A DNA stretch of 64,000 nt from Lachnospiraceae bacterium AC3007 (GCA_000621405.1 JHYK01000003.1:62001-126000); one strand, 5' to 3'. Shown: positions 46,568 to 55,491, numbered from the stretch's first letter. Notes: generated by a model from the sequence alone, not told the origin. Numbers and translations: made by a program.

Positions 46568-49500
46568 ATGGAAAAATATCCGCTTACACAGACACAACTT
46601 GGAATTTATTTTGACTGGCTCAAATTTCCCGATTCCACCATATACAATATACCTTGTCTTTACAGGCTTGGGGCACAGGTTGATATGGAAAAGTTAAAAA
46701 GTGCCCTGAAAAAGGTGGTGGAGGCTCATCCGTATCTGTCAGTGTCTTTTGAAAAGGCTGAGAACGGTGATATCGTTGCGGTAAAGAATAGAACAGCATC
46801 AGTCATTATTCCGATAAAGAACGAAGAGCCTCAGATGGAGGAGCTGGTCCGTCCGTTTGATCTGCTGTCGAAGGAGCCTTTATACAGATGCTGCCTGTTT
46901 GACCATGAGAATGGGAAGTATCTGTTTCTCGATACTCATCACATCATAAGTGACGGTGCTTCCATAAGCATACTGCTTGAGGACATCAACCATGCGTATG
47001 ACGGAAAGGAAGTGGCAGGAGAGACATACACGGGTTTTGACAGGGCTGTTGATGAGGAAAAGATGAGGAGCACCGCCCGGTATGAAGCTGCAAAGTCATG
47101 GTACGACAGCATTTATAAGGGTTGCGATGCCGTGACTCTCCCGCTGTATGAAAAAACGGATTCAAAGGAAACCATTGCTATTGATAACAGGTCAGGAAGC
47201 ATTCCGGCAGACAGGGTGCGGGATTTCTGCTCGGAAAACAATGTGACCCCGAACGCATTTTTTACTGCGGCATTCGGTCTGGCACTCAAGGCATATACAG
47301 GAAGCGAAAGCGCAATATTTGCAACAATATATAACGGAAGGATAGACCAAAGGCTTGAACGGGCGGTGTCAATGTTTGTAAAAACATTACCGGTGATGAT
47401 GTCGGCAGATCGGGAGGAGTCCGTGCTCTCATATATTGAAGGCTGCCAGGCTTATCTTGTAAATGCAATGATAAACGATATAGTCAGTTTTGCCGAGATA
47501 CACAGGGATTACGGCGTCAGTTCGGATGTGCTTTTTGCCTATCAGGGAGAAAAAAAGGGTATGATGACCCTTTGCGGTGAGGATGCAACGGAAACCGAAT
47601 TGCCCGTTTCTCAGGCAAAAGCCCCCTTCGGCCTTGATATAGCTCTCAAGGAAGAAAAGATCCTGTATCTGTTTGAATACGATCCGGCATGCTATACCGT
47701 CTATACCATTAACGGCTTCTGCGTGGTTCTTGACAATGTCATATCGGAAATGCTGGTAAAAGAAAAGCTTGGTGACATCTCCCTTGTTACAAGGGAAAAT
47801 GAGGAGTCAATTAAAAATCTCTATGATACAGCATTTCCTGTGGTGGAAAGGGCTGCGTACAGGCTATTGCAGGACGCTGCAACAAAAAATCCACAAAGAC
47901 CTGCCCTGATTGCCGAAGACAGAACCCTTACCTACCGTGAGCTCAACGAGGAAGCAAACTGTGTCGGATATATACTCCGTGAAGAGGGAGCGGTCCCTGA
48001 CTCGATCGTTGCCGTTTTGGCGGACAGAAACAGTTATGCATATGTGATGAGGCAGGGTGTATTAAAAAGCGGTGCCGCATTCTGTCCCATAGATCCCGAA
48101 TATCCCGAGGACAGGATAAATTTCATACTGAAGGATTCAGGGACGAATACAGTTATTACAGAGAAAAGGATAGTAGAGAAAAGAGCGGAGCTCTTTGAAC
48201 ACATCATAGCCTCCGGCGTGAAGGTATTATACGTTGAAGACTGCATCACAGCATCTCATAGATCTGATCTGAATGTAAGTGTTCCTTATGATTCCCTGGC
48301 GTATGTTATATACACGTCAGGATCCACAGGCACGCCCAAGGGTGTTATGCTGACTAATAAAAACCTTGTTAATTTCGTCGATGATGACGAAAAGAACCAC
48401 GAGATCAGGGGATATACGCAGTTGGCGCATGTGAGCCTTGCAGTTGCGGCACTTACCTTTGATTTTTCCATCATGGAGGAATTTGTTCCGCTCTCGAACG
48501 GACTGACGGTGGTACTTGCAACGCATGAGGAGATAATGGATCCCAACCGTATTTCGGAGCTAATGATAAGGAATCATGTAGATGTAATGAGCTGTACGCC
48601 GGGATATATCATGAACATGCTGGATATGGATGTGTTCAGAAAAGCCGTGGCAGGATTAAAGTCCATCGATCTCGGAGCAGAGGCTTTCCCCCCGGCGCTT
48701 TTTTCAAAGCTTACCCGGATCGTTCCCGATATCCACATCATGAACGGATACGGTCCCACGGAAGCGACCATAAGCTGTACCATGAAGGTTATCACCGAGA
48801 CGGAAAATATCACGATAGGAATACCCAACGTGAATGTAAGTGCGGCTACAGTGGATCGTGACGGCAGGCTCCAGATGCCCGGTGCCGTGGGTGAACTTGT
48901 GATCCTTGGAGACGGTGTGGGCCGGGGATACATCGGAAGGGATGACCTTACCCAAAAGTGTTTTATCACCCTGTTGGGACAACGGGCATACAGGACAGGG
49001 GACCTTGTAAGAATCCTCTCCGACGGGCAGATAGAATACCACGGAAGGATAGACAATCAGGTCAAGCTTCGGGGACTTCGGGTGGAGCTTGGAGAGATAG
49101 AAAGCGTTCTGAACTCCTTTCCCGCTGTCCGATCGAGTATCGTGATAGTTGCAAAAAGGGAGACCGAATATCTGGCAGCTTATTTTACAGCTGATGAAAG
49201 GGTGGATATAGAAGCACTGAAAAAGCATCTGGCTTCAAAACTGACTGCATATATGGTACCGCAGGCTTTTATGCAGCTTGACGAGATGCCGCTGACCGCA
49301 AACGGAAAGATCGATAAGAAATCGCTTCCCGAGATAAAAGGCACAGGAACAAACAGAAGGCTGAAAAAACCGGAAACAAAAATGCAGGAGAGGATCCTTG
49401 ATCTCTTCAAAAAGACGTTGAATCTCGACAATATCGGGATTGATGAAAGTTTCTTTGAGCTGGGAGGAACGTCTCTTACCGCAGCCAGACTTATGATGGC

Positions 49501-50818
49501 TGCCATGACAGACAATCTGCCCGTAGTATTTCAGGATGTTTTTGAACATCCCACTGTGGAGGAGCTTTCAAAGCTTATTGAGGAAAAACTCGGTGAGGAA
49601 AGCGTTATCCTTGATATACCGTCAGATGAAAAAGTGGAGCCACAAAATGAAGAAGATCAGTACAGTGTGCTGAAATACAACACGGCCGAATATGTAAATG
49701 AGATAACCCCTGGTGATCTCGGGAATGTGCTCCTGACCGGTGCAACCGGATTTCTGGGCATCCACATACTGAAGGAACTTCTTTGCGGCCATACGAATAA
49801 GATATTCTGCCTTGTCAGAAGCACCAGAGTATCAGCCGGGGAAAGGCTTAAGTCGACCTTCTTTTATTATTTTGATGAGATCGATATTGCGACAGAGGAC
49901 GACAGGTTAGTCGTGATCGACGGAGACATAACCGATCCGGAAAGTGTAAAGAAACTTGAAGAACTCGATTTTGACACCGTAATAAACTGCGCCGCATGTG
50001 TAAAGCATTTTGCACAGCCGGAATATCTTAAGCGGATCAACGTATATGGTGTTGACAACCTGATCGATCTATGCATAAAGAAAAAGGCCCGGCTGATACA
50101 ACTGTCAACGGTATCGGTTGCCGGTGATAGTTTTAGGGACAGAGGCGGGAGAGATATTCTTACTGAAGACAGGCTTGAGATCGGGCAGGAGGTTGAATCC
50201 AACGGATATGTTTACTCTAAGTATCTTGCGGAAAAACATGTTATTAATGCCATTGCATCAAGCGGGCTTGATGCCAAGGTGATAAGGCTGGGAAATCTCA
50301 TGAGCAGACACGTGGATGGCGAGTTCCAGATCAATTTCCATACCAACAACTTTATGAATACGTTAAAATCATATGTTTTCATGAAGAGCTTTCCGGTACA
50401 GGAGATGGATGAGGCTGATGAGCTGTCCCCCATAGATGAGGTGGCCAGGGCCGTGTTGCTTCTGTCAGGAACAGACAGAAAATTCACGGTATTTCATGCA
50501 TATAATTCTCACAGTATCGAGATGGGAGATTTCATCTATGCACTTTCGGAAAGCGGCTTTGATATCAGCGTGATCGGTGAGGATGACTTTGACAGGAAGC
50601 TGAAGGAGATGGTTGCAGACGAAGAACACAATCATTTTGTGGCTCCATTGATAAACTACAATCTGGATGATGATGCCTTAAGGATCGAGAATGGGATCGA
50701 AAATGGGTTTACGGTAAAAGCACTCTACAGACTTGGCTTCAAATGGTCCATAATCGATATGGATTATCTGAAAAAAACGGTAGAGATGCTGAAAACGCTT
50801 GGCTTCTTCGAAAGGTAA
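46568..50818 (+). CDS. NRPS-like C-A-T-R enzyme, 1416 aa
   Basis: One complete module with reductive release. The condensation domain (about 1-430) has HHIISDG, with H125 and D129. The adenylation domain (about 440-930) has YTSGSTGTPKG from 582, NGYGPTEA from 726, TGDLVR and the NGKIDKK lysine. The carrier protein has GGTS with Ser 969 as the phosphopantetheine site. The thioester reductase (about 1050-1416) has TGATGFLG near 1057 and YVYSK, with Y1214 and K1218. Expected chemistry: one amino acid is acylated by the C domain and released as aldehyde or alcohol with NAD(P)H. No thioesterase is present. A dedicated phosphopantetheinyl transferase is not in the window. Confidence 0.9.
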   Translation: MEKYPLTQTQLGIYFDWLKFPDSTIYNIPCLYRLGAQVDMEKLKSALKKVVEAHPYLSVSFEKAENGDIVAVKNRTASVIIPIKNEEPQMEELVRPFDLLSKEPLYRCCLFDHENGKYLFLDTHHIISDGASISILLEDINHAYDGKEVAGETYTGFDRAVDEEKMRSTARYEAAKSWYDSIYKGCDAVTLPLYEKTDSKETIAIDNRSGSIPADRVRDFCSENNVTPNAFFTAAFGLALKAYTGSESAIFATIYNGRIDQRLERAVSMFVKTLPVMMSADREESVLSYIEGCQAYLVNAMINDIVSFAEIHRDYGVSSDVLFAYQGEKKGMMTLCGEDATETELPVSQAKAPFGLDIALKEEKILYLFEYDPACYTVYTINGFCVVLDNVISEMLVKEKLGDISLVTRENEESIKNLYDTAFPVVERAAYRLLQDAATKNPQRPALIAEDRTLTYRELNEEANCVGYILREEGAVPDSIVAVLADRNSYAYVMRQGVLKSGAAFCPIDPEYPEDRINFILKDSGTNTVITEKRIVEKRAELFEHIIASGVKVLYVEDCITASHRSDLNVSVPYDSLAYVIYTSGSTGTPKGVMLTNKNLVNFVDDDEKNHEIRGYTQLAHVSLAVAALTFDFSIMEEFVPLSNGLTVVLATHEEIMDPNRISELMIRNHVDVMSCTPGYIMNMLDMDVFRKAVAGLKSIDLGAEAFPPALFSKLTRIVPDIHIMNGYGPTEATISCTMKVITETENITIGIPNVNVSAATVDRDGRLQMPGAVGELVILGDGVGRGYIGRDDLTQKCFITLLGQRAYRTGDLVRILSDGQIEYHGRIDNQVKLRGLRVELGEIESVLNSFPAVRSSIVIVAKRETEYLAAYFTADERVDIEALKKHLASKLTAYMVPQAFMQLDEMPLTANGKIDKKSLPEIKGTGTNRRLKKPETKMQERILDLFKKTLNLDNIGIDESFFELGGTSLTAARLMMAAMTDNLPVVFQDVFEHPTVEELSKLIEEKLGEESVILDIPSDEKVEPQNEEDQYSVLKYNTAEYVNEITPGDLGNVLLTGATGFLGIHILKELLCGHTNKIFCLVRSTRVSAGERLKSTFFYYFDEIDIATEDDRLVVIDGDITDPESVKKLEELDFDTVINCAACVKHFAQPEYLKRINVYGVDNLIDLCIKKKARLIQLSTVSVAGDSFRDRGGRDILTEDRLEIGQEVESNGYVYSKYLAEKHVINAIASSGLDAKVIRLGNLMSRHVDGEFQINFHTNNFMNTLKSYVFMKSFPVQEMDEADELSPIDEVARAVLLLSGTDRKFTVFHAYNSHSIEMGDFIYALSESGFDISVIGEDDFDRKLKEMVADEEHNHFVAPLINYNLDDDALRIENGIENGFTVKALYRLGFKWSIIDMDYLKKTVEMLKTLGFFER

Positions 50819-50854
50819 AGAGAATTGAGAAAAAGGAACCGTCCCCAATTCTCT
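50819..50854. repeat. REP-like inverted repeat containing the 18-bp repeat (right copy)
   Basis: Arms AGAGAATTG (50819-50827) and CAATTCTCT (50846-50854) are perfect. The loop holds the 18-mer TGAGAAAAAGGAACCGTC (50826-50843) also found at 44529-44546. A shorter match, GAACCGTCCC, lies at 52149-52158. There is no T-run. Confidence 0.75.
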
Positions 50855-50880
50855 AGGAATAGGAAATTATTATGGGTAAG

Positions 50881-51371
50881 CTATATGTGACGGGCAGCGT
50901 ATACGCCGTAGTAGCCCTTGAGCGTTTCCTGGCTGTCGAAGCGGGCGCCGGTGATTGCTCCCGTCGCGTCGTCCACGGCGATGTGGAGCGCTGTTTTTTC
51001 GGCGCCGAACCATTCGTAAGGCGACGCGTCCATCTGCTCCAATTCGCCGAAATAAGCGCATCTGGGGCGTCTAGAATGCGCGTCCTCCACGGCCACGATG
51101 TTGGCTTGTACTTCGTCCGCGTCTTTCTTTGTCTTGGCGGCCTCCTTCCGCCTTTCCAGTTCTTTCTTTACCCGCTTCTTTTTTGATTTCGTGACGCGCG
51201 GAGAGAAGATGTGTTCGGCCTCGAGGATGTTTGTCAGGGTGGACACTGACAGCGTGATTCCCTCGTTCCTCTCCAGGAGTTCCGCAAAGTGGGTGAAGTT
51301 GGCTTCATAGTATTTTGTGCGGTAAAGATCCACGACTGCACGCCTTAATATATACCCTGATTTATGGAATA
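50881..51371 (-). pseudogene. ISNCY-type transposase fragment
   Basis: About 160 codons on the minus strand encode the middle of a DDE-type transposase: SVSTLTNILE helix-turn-helix part, SPRVTKSKKKR basic stretch, then VAVEDAHSRRPR and MDASPYEWFG with the first catalytic Asp, and LHIAVDDATG. Both ends are cut: the start is replaced by the right copy of the 234-bp repeat and the catalytic core stops at about 50881. The fragment cannot transpose by itself. Confidence 0.75.
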
Positions 51372-51547
51372 TATTCCTTGCAGATATCAACGCCGATATA
51401 ATGCCCGGGCGCAGCACCCGGCCCATCAATGAAGTCGAAGAGGAGCGTCGGCTCCTATACGTTGGTATGACGCGGGCCATATCGCGCCTGCATATCTTCT
51501 CGATCCACCCATCCCCCTTCCTTACACCGATCACGGGAGTGAGATAG
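51372..51547 (+). pseudogene. Duplicated 3' end of the UvrD/PcrA-like helicase
   Basis: The last 58 codons of the 40618 helicase (from the FLADIN region to the TAG at 51545) without start or ribosome site. Two substitutions separate it from the intact copy, implying a recent duplication or continuing recombination between the copies. Confidence 0.9.
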
Positions 51548-51605
51548 ATGCCCCATATTATGAATCGGCGTGAATAAGCCCACCGGGAAAGGTTCCGATA
51601 TGGTA
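51372..51605 (+). repeat. Right copy of 234-bp direct repeat
   Basis: See 42242-42475 for the pair. Its right edge falls inside the TGGTATAAT of the next promoter: TGGTA is in the repeat and TAAT lies outside. Confidence 0.95.
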
Positions 51606-51609
51606 TAAT
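51601..51609 (+). promoter_or_regulatory. Extended -10 promoter at the island's right edge
   Basis: TGGTATAAT (TGn-TATAAT), 44 bases before the 51654 start, with no clear -35. In the left repeat copy the same position reads TGGTACCTG, so the promoter exists only at the right junction. Confidence 0.5.
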
Positions 51610-51653
51610 CAATCATTATCTTCCGGTAGCAGACTTGAAAGGATCAGCGGGTA

Positions 51654-51878
51654 ATGGAGCTTTTGGAAGCAATAGTTATCCTCATTTTGGCCATTTATGC
51701 ATTCTGGGACATTGTTCTTCCGATCATCTTGGACATCATATGGATCAAAAGAGTAAAGGGCGGAAAGAGCAAGATATTCGGTCCTCTCGGTATCATATCC
51801 ATTATTGTTACTGTTGGTGGTCTCGTGAGCCTGCCACAATTATTTACAATGATAGGGGAATGGTTCGGTTGGATATAA
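51654..51878 (+). CDS. Small two-helix membrane protein, 74 aa
   Basis: Hydrophobic helices at about residues 4-30 and 44-64 are joined by a basic loop (KRVKGGKSK). No family is recognised. It lies 76 bp upstream of a double-glycine-leader peptide gene and could be its immunity or processing partner by position and size; that is a guess. The GGATCAGCGGG ribosome region is weak. The gene is driven by the extended -10 at 51601. Confidence 0.6.
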   Translation: MELLEAIVILILAIYAFWDIVLPIILDIIWIKRVKGGKSKIFGPLGIISIIVTVGGLVSLPQLFTMIGEWFGWI

Positions 51879-51954
51879 TAATGTTCATTTTTTCTGCCAT
51901 ATCCTGCTATTCCATCGTATAATAATATAAAGAATTTTTGAAAGGAAACAGATT

Positions 51955-52134
51955 ATGAAGCTTACAGGTGATCCTAAAAAAGAAGTAAAAAATGCGCAGT
52001 CTAAGGAAGAAGCAAAGGAGATAAACCGGGATACCATTGAAGAAGCCGGTATTGCTCTTGATGATGAGGAGCTGGACAAGGCATCCGGAGGCGGTGGGTT
52101 TTATCCGTATTCTCCTAGTAGCCAGCCAAGGTAA
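51955..52134 (+). CDS. Putative RiPP/bacteriocin precursor with double-glycine leader, 59 aa
   Basis: ATG 51955 is followed by a charged leader of about 46 residues (EEAKEINRDTIEEAG, then ALDDEELDKASGG) and a short core after GG: GGFYPYSPSSQPR. The leader has the LxDEELxxxxGG shape of Nif11/NHLP- and PCAT-type leaders. The core is 13 residues, rich in Pro, Ser, Tyr and Gly, with no Cys, so a lanthionine or sactionine product is unlikely. AAAGGAAA lies six to seven bases upstream and a terminator-like hairpin follows at about 52187. No modifying enzyme or exporter is adjacent. Confidence 0.65.
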   Translation: MKLTGDPKKEVKNAQSKEEAKEINRDTIEEAGIALDDEELDKASGGGGFYPYSPSSQPR

Positions 52135-52186
52135 GACAGTTCAACGCGAACCGTCCCTTTGTAACCGAATCTGACAACATTAGTCA

Positions 52187-52220
52187 TGCACCCCCTACAT
52201 GATATGCAGGGGGTGCATCT
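52187..52220 (+). terminator. Hairpin downstream of the 59-aa peptide gene
   Basis: ATGCACCCCCT and AGGGGGTGCAT form perfect 11-bp arms around a ten-to-eleven base loop, followed by CTTCTAATT. The T-run is imperfect, so efficiency is uncertain; coordinates are good to about two bases. Confidence 0.65.
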
Positions 52221-52340
52221 TCTAATTACAGGTCATGTCTATTCTGGCTTTTTCAAGAATTACTGAAGTTGACAGCTAATGGCAAAGAAACTGTAATTCG
52301 TTTATAATATTATCATTATCCGGGAAAGGAGGTGCATCTT

Positions 52341-52556
52341 ATGTGGAAGTATACTACAGGGGCTGATTCCGGACTGCCCGCCTGCAGAGATACGATCAGC
52401 GCCATCTGCGGTCCGCTGAACGAGGTGGTAGTCACAGGTAGCGGTACATTTGTCACTACTTCAAAGATCTCAGCGGAGCAAAAAGCCACAGTCGAGATGT
52501 ACCTCGGAAGAAAACTCTGGGAAAGAGAGCTTATAATACTTCCAAGATTTCAATAA
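52341..52556 (+). CDS. Hypothetical protein, 71 aa
   Basis: ATG 52341 follows GGAGG by nine bases. The protein is small and mixed alpha/beta (CRDTISAICG, GSGTFVTTSKISAEQKATVEMYLG) with two or three Cys, and ends in an Ile/Leu-rich strand. I recognise no family. It is 38 bp upstream of the lipoprotein gene. Confidence 0.5.
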   Translation: MWKYTTGADSGLPACRDTISAICGPLNEVVVTGSGTFVTTSKISAEQKATVEMYLGRKLWERELIILPRFQ

Positions 52557-52594
52557 ACAGCACATAAAAGAAGAACAGCGAGGTGTCTTAAGAT

Positions 52595-54511
52595 ATGACG
52601 GGAGATAAGAGAATCATCAGATTATTGATCGCAGTACTGACACTTTCAGCTGTTCTTTTTTTGATGTGCGGATGCGGGAAAAGTTCAAAAAGATCATCTA
52701 TCGAAGACAAACTCGACAAGTTCAAATCTAAGACATCATCTGCCGGTGATGGCGAAGATCCTGATAATGATTCAAAAGACAACAGTAAAAAAGACTCCGA
52801 TGACGAGATCAGCGAAGACAGAAAGGAAGCTGATTATTCATCTGCTGACGGCATATTAAGCTATATGGCAGGTGACTGGTACATCTATGACCCGACTGCA
52901 GATGAAGACTACGGTGTGCTGAGTGTGGAGACAGACGGTTCCGTAAGCTTTACAAGATCTTATGATGATAAGACCGCCAAAGGAGATATCAGACTTGATT
53001 ATTCCAATGATGACAAGGCGGGAGTCATAAGCTCTTTTGAGCTCGAGTTTTCCGATATGCCCGACGGCTTTGCAGCTTATGATATTGCCGGCGGATCGAT
53101 AACAGACTCCGGGAATTTCTATATTACGAGCTTTGACGGAGAGGATTATCTTTATCTCAGGGAAAACGGCAACGGAGAAAGCGAGATCGCATTTTCTGCT
53201 TTTAATCCCGATCCCGGATCCTTTGACTACATACCCATGGAGTGGATCTTTCACAGAAAGAGCACTGAGGATAAGGGAGATGATCCTGTAAAGAATGACA
53301 CATTTGATGGCTTTATCTGGAAGCAGACAGGTGATGATCAGGGATTATGGATACAGCCCGTAGCAGGGTATACATGGGATGCATATACTGACTATACAAA
53401 CCGTCATTACCTGGCCGGGGCCTTCGCCCCTGAAGACTTTCCTTCTGCTTATTATACAGTAGATCTTGATGAGGTTGAGCCGTCATTCCTGCTGTCCGGT
53501 GAAAGATTTGCTCTTCCCGAGTGCTTCCCGCTGCTCATGGCCAGGATCACAACAGACAAAAAGGGCGTCATTACCTCCATAGAAGAGATCGACCAGTCCG
53601 AATACGGAATATACGATATGGGGAGTCTTAAGAGTGAATACAGTTATGACGGGCTTATATTTACCTATAACGGTGCCGACTATGATATTTCCGAATACGG
53701 TGTAGCCAATGCCATAATGGGATGCGAGGAGTGCGGAGACGACTGGATCATTGTAGAGGGCCATGTGAATCCCGATGTGAGCCAGTATTTCTTCTTCAAT
53801 ACCGGAAGAGGAGATTTTGTGTATGATGTCAGCGGGACAAGCCTTATATGGAAGGATGACGATATCTACACTTCCCTGTATCTTTTCCGCAATGGAATAT
53901 ATGACCTTATGGGTTCATCGATAGGATATGTACAGGACGGAGAAGCTTATGATCTTGAATTCTCTCCGGACGGATACAGTGTCATTACAACCTGCTGGAA
54001 GGTCGAAGGAGAGACGGAGAGCACCTTTACCGAAGAGTTTCCGCTTTTGGGAAATATCGATGATGCCATGTATGCATACGGCAATTACCTGTTATCTCCC
54101 TGCGCCGGTACATGGAAGGCCTTCAGAGAGGCCGTCCCTGACAGCGCCCTGGGGATAATAATGATCGATCCGCCTCAGTTTATCTCGGATAATGTATATC
54201 TCGATCATGGAGAAGAAGATCGGGGAATTGCTGAAAACGTCATTTTTGCCGCAGTAAAAGACAATACCACGGTAAGCCTTGATGACGGGAGATTTGACGG
54301 TTCCTTTAACTGGCAGACAACAGGTAAAGGTACTGAATACAGTCTTTATAAGGGCTGGTCCATAAGATATACGGAGATCGTTCCGGAGGGTGAGCCATAT
54401 AAGTCTATAAGCGTATCTGCAGACGGCGAGGTCGCCGACTGGCCGATCGCTGTTATCTCGGGGGAAGTACCGCAGCACAGCGCATATGTACAGCCTAATT
54501 TAAACTGGTAG
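52595..54511 (+). CDS. Large lipoprotein of unknown function
   Basis: 638 aa with a lipoprotein signal ending in FLMCGC (the lipobox Cys is one of the two). A Ser/Asp/Lys-rich linker of about 60 residues precedes a long strand-rich body holding several WY-type repeats such as GDWYIYDPTADEDYG. No catalytic motif was recognised. The body seems to hold two similar halves, with YIYDP and TDYTNRHY segments, but I cannot name a domain. Its ribosome site is GAGGTGTC. Confidence 0.65.
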   Translation: MTGDKRIIRLLIAVLTLSAVLFLMCGCGKSSKRSSIEDKLDKFKSKTSSAGDGEDPDNDSKDNSKKDSDDEISEDRKEADYSSADGILSYMAGDWYIYDPTADEDYGVLSVETDGSVSFTRSYDDKTAKGDIRLDYSNDDKAGVISSFELEFSDMPDGFAAYDIAGGSITDSGNFYITSFDGEDYLYLRENGNGESEIAFSAFNPDPGSFDYIPMEWIFHRKSTEDKGDDPVKNDTFDGFIWKQTGDDQGLWIQPVAGYTWDAYTDYTNRHYLAGAFAPEDFPSAYYTVDLDEVEPSFLLSGERFALPECFPLLMARITTDKKGVITSIEEIDQSEYGIYDMGSLKSEYSYDGLIFTYNGADYDISEYGVANAIMGCEECGDDWIIVEGHVNPDVSQYFFFNTGRGDFVYDVSGTSLIWKDDDIYTSLYLFRNGIYDLMGSSIGYVQDGEAYDLEFSPDGYSVITTCWKVEGETESTFTEEFPLLGNIDDAMYAYGNYLLSPCAGTWKAFREAVPDSALGIIMIDPPQFISDNVYLDHGEEDRGIAENVIFAAVKDNTTVSLDDGRFDGSFNWQTTGKGTEYSLYKGWSIRYTEIVPEGEPYKSISVSADGEVADWPIAVISGEVPQHSAYVQPNLNW

Positions 54512-54532
54512 AGCGCAGAAAGGAAGATGGAG

Positions 54533-55276
54533 ATGGAAGAATTCTATATTGACTGCGACGGTTACCGTCTTCATGCAAAACTTGAAAGGACAGAGAAAAA
54601 GAAGAGAAGCCCGCTGTGCATACTTATCCATGGCTTTACGGGAGACATGGAAGAAGATCATCTGCTGGCGGTGCGTGATGTAATGATCGAAGCAGGTCTC
54701 TCCGTGCTCCGCGTGGAGATGTACGGCCATGGCGGAAGTGACGGCAAGTTTGAGGATCACACTCTGTATAAGTGGATAACCAATGCGCTTGCCGTGATAA
54801 GATATGCAAAAACTCTTGAAAATGTATCTGATCTGTACCTTTGCGGTCATTCTCAGGGCGGACTCCTTACTATGCTTTTGGGCGGAATGTGTGCTGATGA
54901 GCTCAAGGCCATCATCCCGTTATCGCCTGCATGGATGATCCCCGAGGATGCAAGAAGGGGATCGCTGCTCGGCGTTGAATTTGATCCGGAGCATATCCCT
55001 GACAGACTGCAGGGCGATGACTGGGAGCTTTCGGGCGATTATATCCGAGTAGCCAGAGAGATACATGTAGAAGATGAGATAGCACGATATACGGGGCCGG
55101 TTCTTATTATCCACGGGGTTGAGGATGAGACAGTCCCTTATTCCGTGGCGGATGCAGCATTCAAAATGTACGATAATGCAAAGCTTGTCCCTATACCCGG
55201 AGCAGGTCATTGTTTTGAAGGACATCTGGAAGAGCTTTCACATGCATTAAAGAACTTTTTCGTCGGAAGGGTCTGA
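54533..55276 (+). CDS. Alpha/beta hydrolase (serine aminopeptidase/esterase type)
   Basis: 247 aa. The nucleophile elbow is GHSQGG and the catalytic Asp and His are in HGVEDETVPY and GAGHCFEGH. The lid region is of normal size for cytoplasmic esterases in the feruloyl esterase/monoacylglycerol lipase group. There is no signal peptide. ATG 54533 fits AGGAAG six bases upstream; ATG 54527 is also possible. Substrate cannot be told. Confidence 0.8.
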   Translation: MEEFYIDCDGYRLHAKLERTEKKKRSPLCILIHGFTGDMEEDHLLAVRDVMIEAGLSVLRVEMYGHGGSDGKFEDHTLYKWITNALAVIRYAKTLENVSDLYLCGHSQGGLLTMLLGGMCADELKAIIPLSPAWMIPEDARRGSLLGVEFDPEHIPDRLQGDDWELSGDYIRVAREIHVEDEIARYTGPVLIIHGVEDETVPYSVADAAFKMYDNAKLVPIPGAGHCFEGHLEELSHALKNFFVGRV

Positions 55277-55491
55277 CAGGCTGTAAAAACTGTATCTTGT
55301 TGACTGCCTTTCGGTCTTAAGGGTACAAATCCCGCATGAACCGGGCCGTCAAAAAAGGTGCGATGCACCTGGAGATAGGAGCGGACAAGCAGACAAAGGA
55401 TCATTACCGATATCTCATGGACATCGGTTCTTGATAGAAGGCCGGCCGGAGCGTAGCGGATGGCGGGATACCTTCGAGAGCCTGTGTTTGC
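55277..55491. other. Gene-free stretch with several hairpins
   Basis: No coding gene found between the hydrolase and the promoter at 55492. It contains a GGTGC/GCACC hairpin (55357-55369), an ATCATTACCGAT/ATCGGTTCTTGAT stem with bulge (55400-55435) and the palindrome GGCCGGCC. It ends before the transcription start, so it is not a leader of the cyclase operon on the main promoter. I do not recognise an RNA family. Confidence 0.4.

Larger units (their letters stand above)
42476..51605. mobile_element. 9.1-kb accessory island bounded by direct repeats
   Basis: Lies between two 234-bp direct repeats, so recombination between them would delete 9,130 bp and leave an intact helicase gene joined to the sequence at 51606. 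Inside are mobile-element remnants on the left (coiled-coil gene, XRE gene, IS66-type fragment, broken oxidoreductase), a MATE exporter and an NRPS-like gene, and a truncated transposase at the right end. There is no integrase, so it is probably a decayed or recombination-mobilised segment. The repeats are seen; island status is inference. Confidence 0.75.

Noticed and set aside
50872-51186. A + strand frame of 104 aa opposite the transposase fragment
   Set aside because: It is the complement of the recognised transposase core and has no family match.
42476-51605. Complete integrative and conjugative element
   Set aside because: No integrase, relaxase or conjugation genes are present; only small remnants.
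55277-55491. tRNA or known riboswitch
   Set aside because: Hairpins were checked by eye against tRNA, GEMM, glycine, THF and c-di-AMP (ydaO) layouts without a match.
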